DNA of 64,000 nucleotides from assembly GCF_021155765.1 (NCBI RefSeq), contig NC_060107.1:5752501-5816500 (forward strand), written 5' to 3'. This document shows, one piece after another, positions 45,973 through 59,086 of the stretch. The notes beneath the pieces are model-generated. The model was not told where the DNA came from and did no database searches. It saw only the letters and a program-made list of their open reading frames with translations. The translations under genes were made by a program, and so were the position numbers. The stretch is from Diprion similis. Lineage: Eukaryota > Arthropoda > Insecta > Hymenoptera > Diprionidae. Numbering within the stretch: position 1 is the stretch's first letter; the number at the start of each line of letters is the position of its first letter.

Positions 45973-48695
45973 ATGGAACTCAGCTGTCCGTTCACTTGGG
46001 ACATGGAGGATATTGTTAAAAATCGAATTAAATTGATGGACGAAAAAGAAAATCGGTTGGAAGCTGTTACTGATGTACAAGAAGATTTTCCAGAATTTTT
46101 AGTAATATATCATCTTTTACTAGCGTACGAAAATACATTAAGTGATGAGCTGTCGGCTGCCGCCCAGTGCATCGTGGATGCTGAAAAGTGTTTGACTGAT
46201 ATCAAAGAAAAGTTAGTAACCAAATTTCCGTTTATATGTACAATCTAATACCACTAACATAAGTTTATATGTTGTGGCTCATTGCACTTCAAAGTGCATC
46301 GACGTGAATCGCTTCAGATATTCGAAATGTTTGACTCGTCTATGGATTTTTTAAAACAGTTTACCATAACTGGTTATAAAACTAGTCATCTACCAATATA
46401 AATAATATGAGGATAAACTTAGTAACGTTAACGTAATGAAACATTAGGTGAAAAAATCATAAATGCGCAATTTTAAAATAACTTTCAGGGAGTTGGCTTT
46501 TCAAAATAAGAGTACCTATGTTTTGTTTATCATGATTTGCTAAATTTCATACATTACCAAAGGTACGAAGTAACGATTTTTCCCAAACATGCATCACTAC
46601 AGTAACGTTCCTAACTTCATGCTCATTAAATAATGCATTATTGCATCAATGACACTATAGTGTGTATGCTTAATTTCATCCTGAAATTTTCTCTTACAAT
46701 ACCAGGAAAACACTTGTAAATGTGGAAAACGTTTTGCAACATATTTTAATTGGAACGAAATACAATGTACTCAAGAAGCTGGGACAGTTGACAGAGGCGA
46801 GTGACCTTTTGAAAGGGGTTTGTCATATGGATGGCATGAATAACACGGAATTGGCTATGTTGAATGGATGCACATGTTTAGCCTGGTCACTGTATCATGC
46901 AACCGACAATTTAAAAGCGATAACATATGCGCAAAAAGCTATTGAATACGAGAGTGACAATGGCAAATGGTATTTTTTGTTGGGAAAAAATTACAGAAGA
47001 TTGAGAAGGAGGGATAATTCTTTAGCTGACCGGCCAAGTCAACAAGAAGTAGAAGCTTTCAAGACAGCTTACAGATATTCAAAAAGAGTTTTGTTTGGTG
47101 TATCTTTGGCTCAAATGTATCGAGAGTCTGGAAACTATAGTGAAGCTGATAAGATTTATGAGCAAGTATATGCTCTTAAACCGAATTGTTGCAAAGTGCA
47201 ACTGCAATTGGCCCTTGGATTTATACGAACAAAGAAATGTCAATTGGCAAAAAATTGTTTGGATTTTGTAACTGGAAAGATGCCTCATTCCCTGATATAT
47301 GCACACTACATGGGTATATATGAGGAAAAGTGCAACCGAAATTTTGAAGTAATGAGTTATAAATTATGTCCAGTGAATGGCAATCTGTCCCCATTTGTTT
47401 TATTAATATTTCTGATGGGTGTTTCCCCGCATTGATTTAAATCATAGTATCATTACAAATTATTAAAAATATAACATATAAAATATTACTCTTCATAGAT
47501 ACGTGAAAACCAGAAGACTCAACATTTAATAATTCTTGGTTGAATTTTCAGGCTGCTCTGCCATATTACTCAGCAGCAATACAGGGGGCAAATTTTGCGG
47601 CAGAATGCCATTACATGAAATGTAAGAAAATCGTTGAAGGTGTTTGGGATCCACTACCGTACATGTTGGAATTGTTGAATAAGTACGCGAAAGACTCCGA
47701 TCAAACAAAACACCAGATAAACATTATAATTGGATCGTATTATCTCTTTGAGATGCAGGATGTTGTGAATGCATGTCAATATATTGCCAATGCTATAAAA
47801 ATTAAACCAAATGCTAAGATACTAAGGGTATGTAATTAATGTACATACATACATTATTAGTGAATTTCAAATATGGACATATTATATAAATCATGTGAAA
47901 ATGTGCACATTTAATATTAGTTATGTATTTCCTAGAAATTGAAACAAAATCACATGAATATTTGAAATATTTGGGTCAGAATTTTGATTTTTCGCATTTC
48001 AGGAGCATTTTGATCTATTCCGTGGATACAGAGTGAATATATACCAGGCATTGGCAAAAGAAATTACTTTCATAAAACAAACCAAGTCGATAATTTTCAG
48101 CGACGAGGAAATGGTAATATTGGAAGATACGTTGCGCCTCTGTAATAGGAACTGTAAAAATTTACCTTCAATCTGTACATCTGAAGTATGCACATCTAGT
48201 AAACCATCGTCAAAGAGCTTCCACGATTATCATCGAGGTTCTGTGAATACAAAAGGGAATAGCAGTAGTGAAAGAGGTTGTACACTGAATCGAGGCTCTG
48301 CACCCAATCATATTCCGAGAAGTATTTTTAGTACCAAAAATCTCGCCCAAGGATCTCATCGAGGTTCTGTGACTGTGGAAGGGATTACCCGAAGTGGAAG
48401 AGGTCGTGCATCAAATCGAGGCTCTGCATCAAATCATATTCCGAGAAGTACTGATAATATCCATGCCCAAGGATCCTGGAGAACAAGCCGTGAGTTGCAG
48501 AGTAACCGAGGCAGCCGTACAGAATCGCATTCGGTGAGTGCATCCAGAAATACAGGAGGGTCCAGAGTCACAAATCGTGGACAAGATATGCAAAAAATGA
48601 GATCTACAAGTCACAACATCTCATTGTCAGACGATGACGGTGAAGCGATGGCATCATGTTCCCTTGTGAGAACCGTTAAAAAACTAGATATTTGA
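45973..48695 (+). CDS. IFIT-like tetratricopeptide-repeat protein
   Basis: Four exons join in phase: 45937-46211 (start ATG 45973), 46706-47348, 47552-47827 and 48003-48695, giving 616 residues from the ATG. The N-terminus MELSCPFTWD followed by a long helix, a YHLLLAYENTL block and DAEKCL matches the vertebrate IFIT opening (C-H-F-T-W, then NLLAY, then AE). Helical TPR pairs continue to about residue 420 (for example SLAQMYRESGNYSEADKIYE). IFITs are interferon-induced antiviral TPR proteins that bind RNA or partner proteins in the cytosol; whether this insect protein does so is inference. The last exon encodes a Ser/Arg/Gly-rich tail holding two copies of a 40-42-residue repeat (listed separately), absent from vertebrate IFITs. 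The exon opens at 45937, so a 5' exon exists upstream. A general TPR protein is the fallback call. Confidence 0.72.
48231..48476 (+). repeat. two-copy internal coding repeat (126 and 120 bp)
   Basis: Copies at 48231-48356 and 48357-48476 both begin catcgaggttctgtg and end in a caaggatc block. In protein both read HRGSV, then RG, then NRGSA-x-NHIPRS, then QGS. The difference is six bases, so frame is kept. This is a recent in-frame tandem duplication inside the disordered tail of the IFIT-like gene. Confidence 0.9.
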
Positions 48696-49710
48696 AAGTG
48701 AGTTTATCTCACGGTAATCACTTGGAACATTTTGATTGAAATCATTATGTAAACCAATATTATTAACGATCATTTTATCACTGATCTTTGCAGTTGAACG
48801 TAATTGTTAATCCTACTAATTCCTGTTAGTATGACAGAATTTTAGTTTTATTACTCCTTGTGTGAAAATATTTCGTGTGTATAAAATATCGTGCTCAGCA
48901 AAGATCTGAATCTGAAAAAGTTTCATATTGTTGAATATTATATTTTGTTTGTAATATCTATTGTTACAGAAGTGTGTTCATTTTTTAAGATGAATATGCA
49001 GCTGTATCGTTAATGGTCATATATTATCCTATGAAGTTTTTTATTGATTAAGAGAAAAAAAAATAAAAAATTTATCTCAACAGTCAACAAATATGTTATA
49101 CTGAATTCATCTTTTTAATACAAGTTTAGAATGAATGCTAAATCGAAGCTTCAGGTAATAAACAATTAGTAAATTTTATATACACATTTTAATTACATAC
49201 GTAGTCAGTAACTTATTATTAGACAACAATGTGCCACCATTCTTTTTTACAAAGCTAAAAAGCAATGATCGAGTTTCGTTATCATACAAAATGATACACT
49301 ATCACATACCCGTAAACATTCACAATAAATTGCCATATTTCAATTCACATATCGCCACCATGATTCTATTGAATTACAAGTCAGTGTAGTTTAATGCGTT
49401 ATATTGATCGATGTAGAATATTTTACAATGTAGGGGATTCAAGTAAAGTACTTTTCAGCAAATGCAACGGTTTTTTTTCCCCCCAACAAAATTATTGAAG
49501 AAGACTTTTCTAACAATTCATATTTTGAGCATTGATATGTAGGGGCGTGTCGGTAACATGAGCTTGACTAATAACAAACGAACGTCTTGAATCTGTGTAA
49601 TGTTACATTGATTACAGCCGAGATTCCTATGAAGCCCGAACCTTGAAATAATCCATTATGATTTCTCTTGAATTTGATAAATTCCCATGTTTTTACATGG
49701 TAGATCGAGA
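48696..49710. other. convergent spacer between IFIT-like gene and CLEC16A
   Basis: AT-rich 3' UTR and spacer. AATAAA-like sequences occur near 49061 and 49158. No coding exon recognised. Confidence 0.5.
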
Positions 49711-52700
49711 TCAAACAGTTTCCACCTGACCCTTTCTACGTGTTTTTGGCTCTTCTTGATTTTGAGGTGACGTGAACGAGGTTTCTTCAGATTTTTTTAA
49801 TACCGGAGATGTGTCAGATAGAGGAGTTGTACTAGTAATTGCAACATCTATTCTCTCCTGAATTGCTATGGGGAGGCAAGTGACATTTTTCCCTAAAGAC
49901 GCTTTTCTACTGCGCATATCTTCAAGCGGAATCTCCTCGCTTCTTGGTCTTGGCAGTTTCGGCGAATGTTCGCGAGACTTGAGACCATTCTCGCGCATCT
50001 TGCCATTTGGGCTACTATCAGAAAGTTTACCATTCGCTGCAGATTGCCCAGCAACTGAACGTGATGAACTATCACGTCGCATTTGAGCTGCAAATCCTGG
50101 GACTTTATTTACTGTAAACATGGGCCTTGGATGGTCTTTTTGTTTTTGTCCTCTTCCTGTTGTACCTGCGGTAGATTGAACAAAGTCTTAATACACGTGC
50201 TACATACTCTCTTTTGTCAATCGGAAAACTACAAAATAAAATATCAGACGTAAGAGAAACAAAGAAGAGAATTAAAAATCCTATTACGAACTTTCTTAAC
50301 AGACGGCAACTCACGTTCTTGTCGTACATTGAGCAATGTATAATTCGGAGGTGTGGGACAGTGCGGAATGCCAGTTGGAATATCTAGCAGTCTTGCTATC
50401 TGACTCATTTTCTTTTGTCTCGCCTTGATTCTTCCTTTTGTCAATCTGAAGTAATAGATCCACATTCAGTGATAAACAAGACATATAGCATTGGTTCGAA
50501 GGTACTAAATCAATCCTAGTGCAATGCTAATTTGTATACATATAAATTAGCCAATATTCCACATGATTTTTTTTTCCAAGTCGATTATTAAAATTTCATA
50601 ATCACCTCTGTTTAGCTGCCATACATCTTATGTGATCATCGAGAATACATTTTGCCGAAAGTAAGGGTACCCTATTGGTAGCACTGCTGCTTAAAGGTCG
50701 GTGAATTGTCAAATGGAGGCATCTGGAATCATCTTTATCTCCTGTAACTTCTATGTCTTGTAGTAGGCCGACTAATTTCGCTACTCCCCATCCTAACTTC
50801 CTCGTGTCTGGTTCGACAAGAATTATTTGAATTAAGTCCATAACTAAGAACCGTCGAATTTTTTGCCCATCTTTCCCAACAATGGTGCAGGAAATGAGAT
50901 CCGTATTGTCTGTAAAATTATTTAGAAAAGGGAGGAATTAACAAAGATGCCGAATACAAAGGGTGTAGTTTACATTCTGTGTCACATATTTCGATGTCAC
51001 TTTCTAAATTGTACGTACATTTTTGTTATAGTTCATCAAATTTAATATTTACGGGATTTTATAAGAAAATTTTGTACCCAAAAGAAATCAACATCGTACG
51101 CGACAATTTTGAGTTGTAAAGAAAAAGAAAATGACTTGTACTTAGATCAAGGACGTTGTTAACCTGGACGCAGGTTGCCAAATTTGTTAAGGGTAGATGC
51201 GTCTCTGGTTGTCCATTAAGTGTTAATGACAATTCCCTGATCAAAAAGAATATCCTTATTGCTCTTCTTGCTCTTTCCACCTAAAGCGATCAAATTTATA
51301 AATTAATTGCATGAATCATTAAATTGCTATTTTGTTCAATAGTTAAGAAATAACGAACTCATAGGTACACAAGTGTCAATTATGCGATTAAGTGTGCCCA
51401 AAATTGATTTTAAATAGAAGTGTACCTCGCCACATGGTAGTCGTTTGCTGAATTCAATGCCGGTCATCGGAGTTCCAGTGGGTGGAAGCAATATGTTGCT
51501 ATCCATCATCAACCACTCAACATTCAAAGGCCTTTTTTGTAACTCGCTATACTCATCTTCAAACATATCTAAAAATATGTCTTCGCTCTACAAGAACCAA
51601 GCATCTAATACAGTTAAGTGTTTAATTGTGCGATATAGATATTAGGACTTATTTTAATTATTAACAAATGCTCCGAAACTCAATGAAGAAATTTCATACC
51701 TTATAAAAATTCCTAAGCAATGAAGTACTTTGTTCTTTAGCAGATTCAATGGCTGCTAAATGATAATCTTGCAGCAAACTCTGACCATCTGACATGACCA
51801 ATTGTAGAAGTAGCTTGATAGTTAAATCCAGTGTGACTAATCGTACCTTAGTGTCTGAAAAAAATTTCACTTTCTACTAATACCCTGCAACAACACTCTA
51901 GTGCCATATCCTAATAGAGATACAAATTTAAACTAACTTGTTTGACAACTCAACGTGATTATCTGAATCAGTCTATCTACAAGAATTTCATTGTACCAAT
52001 TTTTCGTAAATGTTTTCTGTGACGGGGATAATACCCAGTCCAACATTTCAGGCTTGATACCCTGAAATCGAAATTTTGTTTTGAGATTAATTTTTCTACT
52101 AGAATCATTTCTGAAAGGATTTATAATGCCTAGTCATACCTGATTATTAGCTAAAGCATACAGTAAACATAATGAAAACAACGCTGCATAGTCGTTTTCC
52201 GTACAGCTTAATGCATTTAATATAGATTCCAAAAATGGTTTATTGGCCAAGGGTTCCTGTACATCACTCGACGATTGCTGAGGTGTTAATGGACTTTCGA
52301 GAGCCAGCCGCTGTTCCTTCTCTTCATCTGTCACATTAAGGTTCTTTATTTTATTCAGTGTATCGTTTGAAGTGTCAATATTTAGAACTTCAGGTCGTGG
52401 CAAAGTTTTTGACATATTACTGGAAGTACTTGGTTCAACTGAAGGTGGATTCTCAGTCAGTTCACATTCTGTGGTTTTCTCAATTGTATCTGCAGCAGTA
52501 AACTGAATCTCCGACACGATCCCGTCGCTCTGTGTTTCGTTCAAACTTTCGAGCGACTTTTTCAGGCTTTCCTGCGGCTGTACAAATGCTATTTTCTCAA
52601 CCGCGGACACATTTGTATAATCCTCCAGTAATTGACTTGCACCATTTTCGATTATATTTAAATTAGACTTCAATATTATAGCAGCCAAAGTGTGAACAAG

Positions 52701-54631
52701 TGGTCCGTGCGATATAATCAAAAATACTTGTGAAAGTAGAAACAGGGATACAACGGCACTGACATGTTTCTTCTTCTCCTGAAAATTAATGAAAAGAAGT
52801 TAACAGAATTCATCATGATCATTGGGTCTTATAAGTTTTCATCTTATAAGTTGTTATTAATTAGTTACTTTCGATTTTATTATTATCTATACTCAGTGAC
52901 AACTTACCTTAGTTTGAAAAAATTGTGACTTATGCCTGGTTAACGAATAAACGTACAAAGGCACCAATAATTTGTGAAGCAAGTGTTCGGTAAGAACTTG
53001 ATTTAAATCTGGTATATCCAGGCAAAGAATGTCGTTCAAGTAATGCAGATGATCGAGATGTTCAGCTACTAAATCCGAGAGCCTATTCTGACTCTGGTGA
53101 CTAAAATGTATATTAACTATCAAAAATATAGTAGATTTTGTAGACTTAATAACTAATCAAATTTGTTATTAATGGGAAAAAATATTTCATGGGATATTTC
53201 GTTAGTAATGCATGTTTAACTATAAATATGAAGAGCTTACTCGGCATCGTTTCTAACACAAGTGTCTAGTTCAATGATGTGATTTCCAATAAACCAAACA
53301 AGATTACTAAAATATGGAGCTGCCGTCCTGTCTCTGATGAATGTCAGCATTGAAGCATCTTCAACACGATACACATTTAGCGTCAAAGTGCGCACTGCAA
53401 TGCGCACCATGCCCTCAGTGTGATTGAAGAATTTGATAGCTTCGGTGTATAGTGGGAAGTCGTTCGTATGCTGAAATTTAGATGTCAAGTTATATGAAAG
53501 AATCCATAAACGAAATCTGGATAGTGAGAAAGTGTAGTGCATTTTAAAAATTGTTGACGAGTATTGCATTAATCCATAAGGTAATTAAGAAAAAATAGAT
53601 TGTAGCATCCGCAACTAAGTAATATTGTTATCTCTATTGTTGTTGAAAAATCATGAAATGACATAAAATTAAGGAAATAAAATATGCAGTGTTCTGTGTA
53701 CCTCGTTTACCTCGTTATAGAAGAAGTGAATAGTATGGACGTTCAGTTTAAGGCTCAAAGTTTTGAGAAAGCTTATGTAGTAAGCCATGACTTCTTCGTC
53801 ACTGAAGTCAAATTTGTGAACAATTATACTATTTACATGGTTGTTGCTCAATAAGTAATCTGAAATGATAATCGAACAAATTGATAGTAAACAGACTTCT
53901 AACGAGTATACAAGTTTTATACATCCTCGAATATATGGTTAAAAAAAGTAACTTACACAAAGATGTTTCGTTGCGAATATTCTCAAACAAGATATTGAGC
54001 GTTTGGAGGAGTTGAACACATACGTAGCTACCGCATTTCTGTTTCATTATCCGAAGAAAGAATGAAAGCATATTTTTCTCCAGGAAAAAACTGAAATCAC
54101 ATTAAATGAACAAAATGGAATACCTTTCCAACGCAAGAAATACAGTTTTCGTAACATACTCGAACACACTGCTGTCATTTTGATCGCCCCAGATCAAAAT
54201 TTCAGCTATCGAACGCAAGGTCTCAACTAGTAGGCCTCTGTTATTCTCGGAGACAGTATGATTCTTAGATAAGACGTTGTAAAGGTATCTGAAAAGTGAT
54301 AAATCAACACTAATATCATTTCTCTTGACATAAATAAACCAACCATTTTAAAAATAATTTTAATGTGAAACCATTATATAACTACAACTGACAAGCTGGT
54401 ATTCTATGTATACTTTTAAGAAATTTCAGTTTGCGTAGGCGACATAGAGATTTTGGTAACGATCTGACGATTTGCTGTCTGGTACAATAAAAAAATTATG
54501 ACGCTTCGTCAATTGTCAGTTAAATGCAAAAGGATCCGGTTCATACAGCGGACTTACTTTAGATGTTCCAGAGAATGTGGATTTTTGGGTTTCCAAAGGC
54601 CCCCGCCAAACCAGCTACGACTTCGAAACAT
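49711..54631 (-). CDS. CLEC16A: CLEC16A / ema endosomal-autophagy regulator
   Basis: Fourteen exons join in phase from ATG at 54631: 54558-54631, 54160-54288, 53957-54090, 53711-53859, 53241-53470, 52908-53100, 52140-52778, 51938-52061, 51700-51854, 51426-51587, 51142-51280, 50606-50909, 50315-50445 and 49711-50165, giving 1005 residues (human 1053). It follows human CLEC16A closely: [11 protein letters not shown] start, [57 protein letters not shown] and [20 protein letters not shown]. The first third is the conserved FPL domain. Despite its name the protein is not a lectin; in Drosophila (ema) and mammals it acts on endosomes, promoting endosomal maturation, autophagosome growth and mitophagy. 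Residues encoded by 52140-52778 include a Ser/Thr/Glu-rich insert, and the last exon encodes a basic, Ser-rich disordered tail. Confidence 0.96.
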
Positions 54632-55360
54632 TGCCTCTCGTTGAAGAATCCAATTTCAGGGTGTGTCTTCTCATTTACACAAATCACATCACAGTGTTTA
54701 AGAATGCCTGATTATCGGGTGGCACATTTTCCTGATTTTATTTCCCGTATAACGATACAATTTGTAATTTTCTACTACTTGTGACGAATTCTCGAAGGTT
54801 ATAATCACATCATATAACTAAGGTTAGAAATTGGCTATTTAACACTACGAATTCGTCGTCGCGCCTCACCGGCCTACATTTCGATAAATTTTAATTCTCA
54901 TTACTAAAGACTGTAATTATTTATTCGTAGAACGCGTTACACGTGGAATGATTTAGGTAAATAAAAATGTTCAAGCACCGAGTTACTAAGTATTTGTCGT
55001 CTGCGATCATGGGACTGACGTATGAACGTATGACATCTTAGTGAAGGTTGTTTTCTTATTTTTCCTTAAATGGGTAACAGTATCTTATATAGAAGAGGGC
55101 AGCCGCAATTATCGACGTATATAATCGGATACCGTATCTTTGCCTTATCGAAAAGTCGACCTTAATGTAAATAGAATTCTTAAAAAATATACTATCAAAC
55201 TTTATTCACCGACCGAATTCGTCCACACGCAGCGAAGTAAAGTGTAAACTGCCCATCTGCCATTGTTGTTTTGACAACCACGAACTACCGCACGTTTCGC
55301 TGCTGTTAATAAAATCTATCGCACGAACGAATGGTGTCTTTTTGACCCTGTGGAAAGGAT
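54632..55360. promoter_or_regulatory. divergent promoter region of CLEC16A and TRDMT1
   Basis: The two start codons diverge across 729 bases. The region must hold both 5' UTRs and probably both promoters. No core element is clear enough to name. Confidence 0.45.
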
Positions 55361-57083
55361 ATGAAGGTCTTAGAATTATACAGCGGAATCGGGGGGATGC
55401 ATTTCGCTCTGCGAGGTAATTTTTTCAACTAGATATCTATCTATTATGCATACGAACGCATGTGATCTGTTGCGCGTAGCCAAACTACTCCACTCATATT
55501 TACGATCATTTCCAAATACATTGACCTTTTTGTGTCAATGCGTTTACGTTTGCTATCTCTATCGAATCTCGATGTCGATTGCCAAGATTTTTCGAAGTCC
55601 GCTTATTTAATCTAATTTTCCGACGCGCAAATGGTTTCAACTCAACCAAAAGCTTCTTTTTAGATATTGCAGAAACTAGCGTCACTTTGTTCAAATCGAA
55701 TCAATTTGTAACAGTATTGAAATTTGAGGTTACAAAATGCACGTGTAACGTGTTTACGAAACAAATGACTCAATGAATTCATGAATGCGATGAAAACAAG
55801 TATGATGTATTTCCAATATAGCAATTGATACCTGATTCAGTTTTTCGAAGTCCGTAAATAAACCTAAAATAATCTTCATAAATTTATATTCTACAGTATC
55901 ACTAAAAATTTGAATTTTTCATCGCATTTCATTGGTGGAGTGTTTATATAACTGATCCAATTTCACTATTTATCTTCAAATTCTGCAATTCCACTGGCAA
56001 CGAAGGATCCATTTTAAAAAAACAAAAGAAACACATCTCTGTTCACAAATTGTTACAACGGAAATTTCAGTTTCAAAATGACTATAACAACATTAGTTTT
56101 CCTTTTCAGAAAGTGGTATCCAGTACAAAGTCCTTACTTCGATTGATATAAATACAGCAGCGAACGAAGTCTACCGCGACAACTTTCCCGATACTGTAAA
56201 TTTGGGCCGCAATATACAATCGTTTGACATAGAACAGATAAGAAAGCTATCTGTAGATACCATTCTTATGAGCCCCCCTTGTCAACCATTCACCAGAGTT
56301 GGTCTAAAAAAGGATATATTGGACAACAGAACGGATTCTTTTTTACATGTTTTAGAGTTAATTCCGCAAATCGCAACGCTGAATTATGTTTTAGTCGAGA
56401 ATGTAAAAGGTTTTGAAACCTCGCAAGCCAGGGATAAATTAGTAGAATGTATCGTTAACTCTGGATTCAATTACAAAGAATTTTTATTGAGTCCGTGTCA
56501 ATTTGGAATACCCAACACGCGGCACAGATACTATATGATAGCGAAGAGGAAAGAATTCCGTTTTTTCTTCACTGATCCATCTTTGACAAAATTTTATCCC
56601 GAGGAAATATTAGAAGATAATAAAGGTGCTAAGAGAATTGTAAATATTTTAGAAGATAACATTGACGAGAACAATTATCTTATTTCTACAAAAATATTAG
56701 CAAAACATGCTGGAGTTCTTGACATTCGTACAGCAGCATCGACTAAATCTTGTTGTTTCACAAAAGCTTACGGTCGCTATGCGGAAGGTACCGGATCTGT
56801 TTTTTGCCCAATGTCTGAGGAGCTAGTCTCAGAGAAGTTCTTAGAATCTAAAATGTACGGAGACGATGTCAAAAAGAAAGCAGAAGTACTGAGTAGTTTG
56901 AAATTGCGTTACTTTACACCCCGTGAGGTTGCTAGATTAATGTGCTTTCCGGAAGATTTTCACTTTCCAAAGACTACAACGACAAAACAGAAGTACAGAC
57001 TACTGGGAAACTCAATAAACGTCTTTGTAGTTTGCCAATTAATAAAATTATTGAAATATGGTGACGCTGACGCGTTGTCTTGA
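55361..57083 (+). CDS. TRDMT1: TRDMT1 / Dnmt2 tRNA cytosine-38 C5-methyltransferase
   Basis: Two exons, 55361-55415 and 56110-57083, join in phase 1 to give 342 residues (Drosophila Mt2 about 345). Cytosine methyltransferase motifs appear in order: motif I LELYSGIGGMHFAL, motif IV PPCQPFTRVG with catalytic Cys76, motif VI ENVKGFE, motif VIII QFGIPNTRHRYY and motif X LLGNSIN. The absence of any N-terminal regulatory region and the overall length point to Dnmt2 rather than Dnmt1 or Dnmt3. The family methylates C38 of tRNA-Asp and some other tRNAs, protecting them from cleavage under stress. AATAAA at 57120 is a good poly(A) signal. Confidence 0.96.
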
Positions 57084-57663
57084 GATACCATTAGAATAAT
57101 ATTTCCGTGATCTTATGTAAATAAAAACATGCATTTTATCAAATTATGTTCTTTTGATTACATTATTTACTTTTAGATTGCCTCGAAATTTTTTTCGTTT
57201 TAGTGATACCTTGTCAATATGGGTGGGTAATTATTGAGCAAAAAGACAGAATAACTTTCACGTAATATGGCACGGAATGCAACTAGTTTAATAGTTTTAT
57301 TTACAAGGAAAAGTTCTTTCAATGAATACTTTAACTAAGCGCCTTTACTGACCTTCATTTATAACTTCAGAAATGGCAAATAATTTGAATAACTTTTCGA
57401 CGGGAAGCCTGGTAAATAAATCGTTTTTTAAATTCGTGAGTGATCATGATGATTCTGTGTTGAGTTTTAAAATCAATACTAGCTTTAAACTAAACTAAAA
57501 TTGAGTAAAAGGCTTGTAATTATATTTGCTAGATTATATTTATTCAGTATAACTTGGTTGATTCAAGTGTTTGCTATTTATTTCTTTATTTCTTTTTTTT
57601 TACTCGGAAAACTATAGCAAAGAAAATTTTCAGTTTGGGTGGAAATATGAAATTGGGAATATT
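57084..57663. other. convergent spacer between TRDMT1 and maf-S
   Basis: Short AT-rich spacer holding the TRDMT1 poly(A) signal at 57120 and the 3' UTR of the small Maf gene. No coding exon. Confidence 0.6.
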
Positions 57664-58683
57664 CTACATTGTTTCCAACTCTGCAGGAATGTGGATCTTT
57701 CTACCTAAGGCAAACTTCTTTAGAGCTTCGTATTTGCTGTGCCATGATTCTATTTCCTCTCTCATAGAGTTATTGTCATCCTGCATGTCCTCCATATCTC
57801 TATACTCTTGGGTTTTTTCAGTTTCAAGCTCGTCCTTCTGTTCGATACGTTTTATACGACAGCTTGCTGCATAGCCACGATTCTTCAGTGTTCTCCTGCG
57901 CTGCTTCATTCGAACTATCTCATCCCTTGTCAACCCGCGAAGTTTCAGTTGGCGATTCAAGTCACGAACTGTAATCGTCACCAGCTCATCATCGCTTATG
58001 TCTAAGCATGGTCCTGGTGACAGGGGATCCTGAATCACATAAATTTATTGTTACAAAAATATATTTAAATGCGATATTGAATACTGGACAAAGAATACAT
58101 GACATTTTTCTAACACTCTGATTTTCTTAATACTTAGTGAAATCACTAGCAAAATTTCCTAGAGAACGACAATATCCAAATATTTTTACGGGTTTTAAAG
58201 AAAATTTGAGTATGCAAGATGCAATCAACAAAGTAATTGAAAACAATAAGTAAGTAAATATCTCTACAGAAGCCAAACAAGTGGTACATGATATAAGTAT
58301 AACAGACAAGGCAGAGCAATGACAAGATAGGAATATTAACATAACTGATACCGCTGTGCAAACAACTAGTCTATGTATCATTGGAGCGAGGCAAAACTAA
58401 GACTCTGTATTTCTTAGGTTATGAACAAAGAAACGTGATAACATCATAGAATAATTACAGAAATTAAGAGAACTGTAATCACGAACTGTAAACGTCATTC
58501 GAATGGAATATAAAAATATTCCAATATTCGACGAGTAACACGCCTATCGCAATTACAGCACAAGGTGTGTACACTACAGTTCTATCAATGCGTGTGTAGG
58601 CGTTTGGAATTTACCAGAGAATTTTCATATCTTGAAATAAGACAACATACCATATCGATCATTCTTTTGCCTTCGGAAGGCAT
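57664..58683 (-). CDS. maf-S: small Maf bZIP transcription factor (maf-S / MafK type)
   Basis: Two exons, 58651-58683 and 57664-58029, join in phase 0 to give 132 residues. The extended homology region ([16 protein letters not shown], then [20 protein letters not shown]) runs into the basic region [11 protein letters not shown] and a leucine-zipper-like helix. There is no transactivation domain, as expected for small Mafs. They heterodimerise with CNC factors (Cnc/Nrf2) on antioxidant-response and Maf recognition elements. A first exon of only 11 codons is typical of the insect gene. Confidence 0.95.
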
Positions 58684-59086
58684 GATCAGCTTCGTTTCAG
58701 GAGTTAGAGAGTACAGTGAACGAGCTACTTTTTCCTAGCTGTCCGTTTTTCACAATATTATGCTTTGTCATCGTGAAAGACGACTCCCCAGCTTCGAAAT
58801 TGTCGATTCGTTACACCCAAACAGCCAGTCATCGTGTGGCTTGAAGTTGGCCCGTGGTCGAAGTAAGTATCGCGATCGATTTTGAAATCTGTGATAACAG
58901 GGATCATAATTTACGAGCGCCGTGAAGATAGCCGCGCAGCTGATTTAGCAGACGGTTGCCCGTGCTGGCTGGCTGAAAAAAGGGACGTAGCAAATGTGCG
59001 GATTTGTTGTAATTGAAGAAAATTAATGGAGTGACCAGAATTCTGAATTGAGAACTGAAATAAACTGATAATCGCGTCACTTCAAA
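58684..59086. promoter_or_regulatory. divergent promoter region of maf-S and NDUFS3
   Basis: Only 403 bases separate the two diverging start codons, so a shared or overlapping promoter is likely. The sequence is more GC-balanced than its surroundings. No TATA box is evident. Confidence 0.5.
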
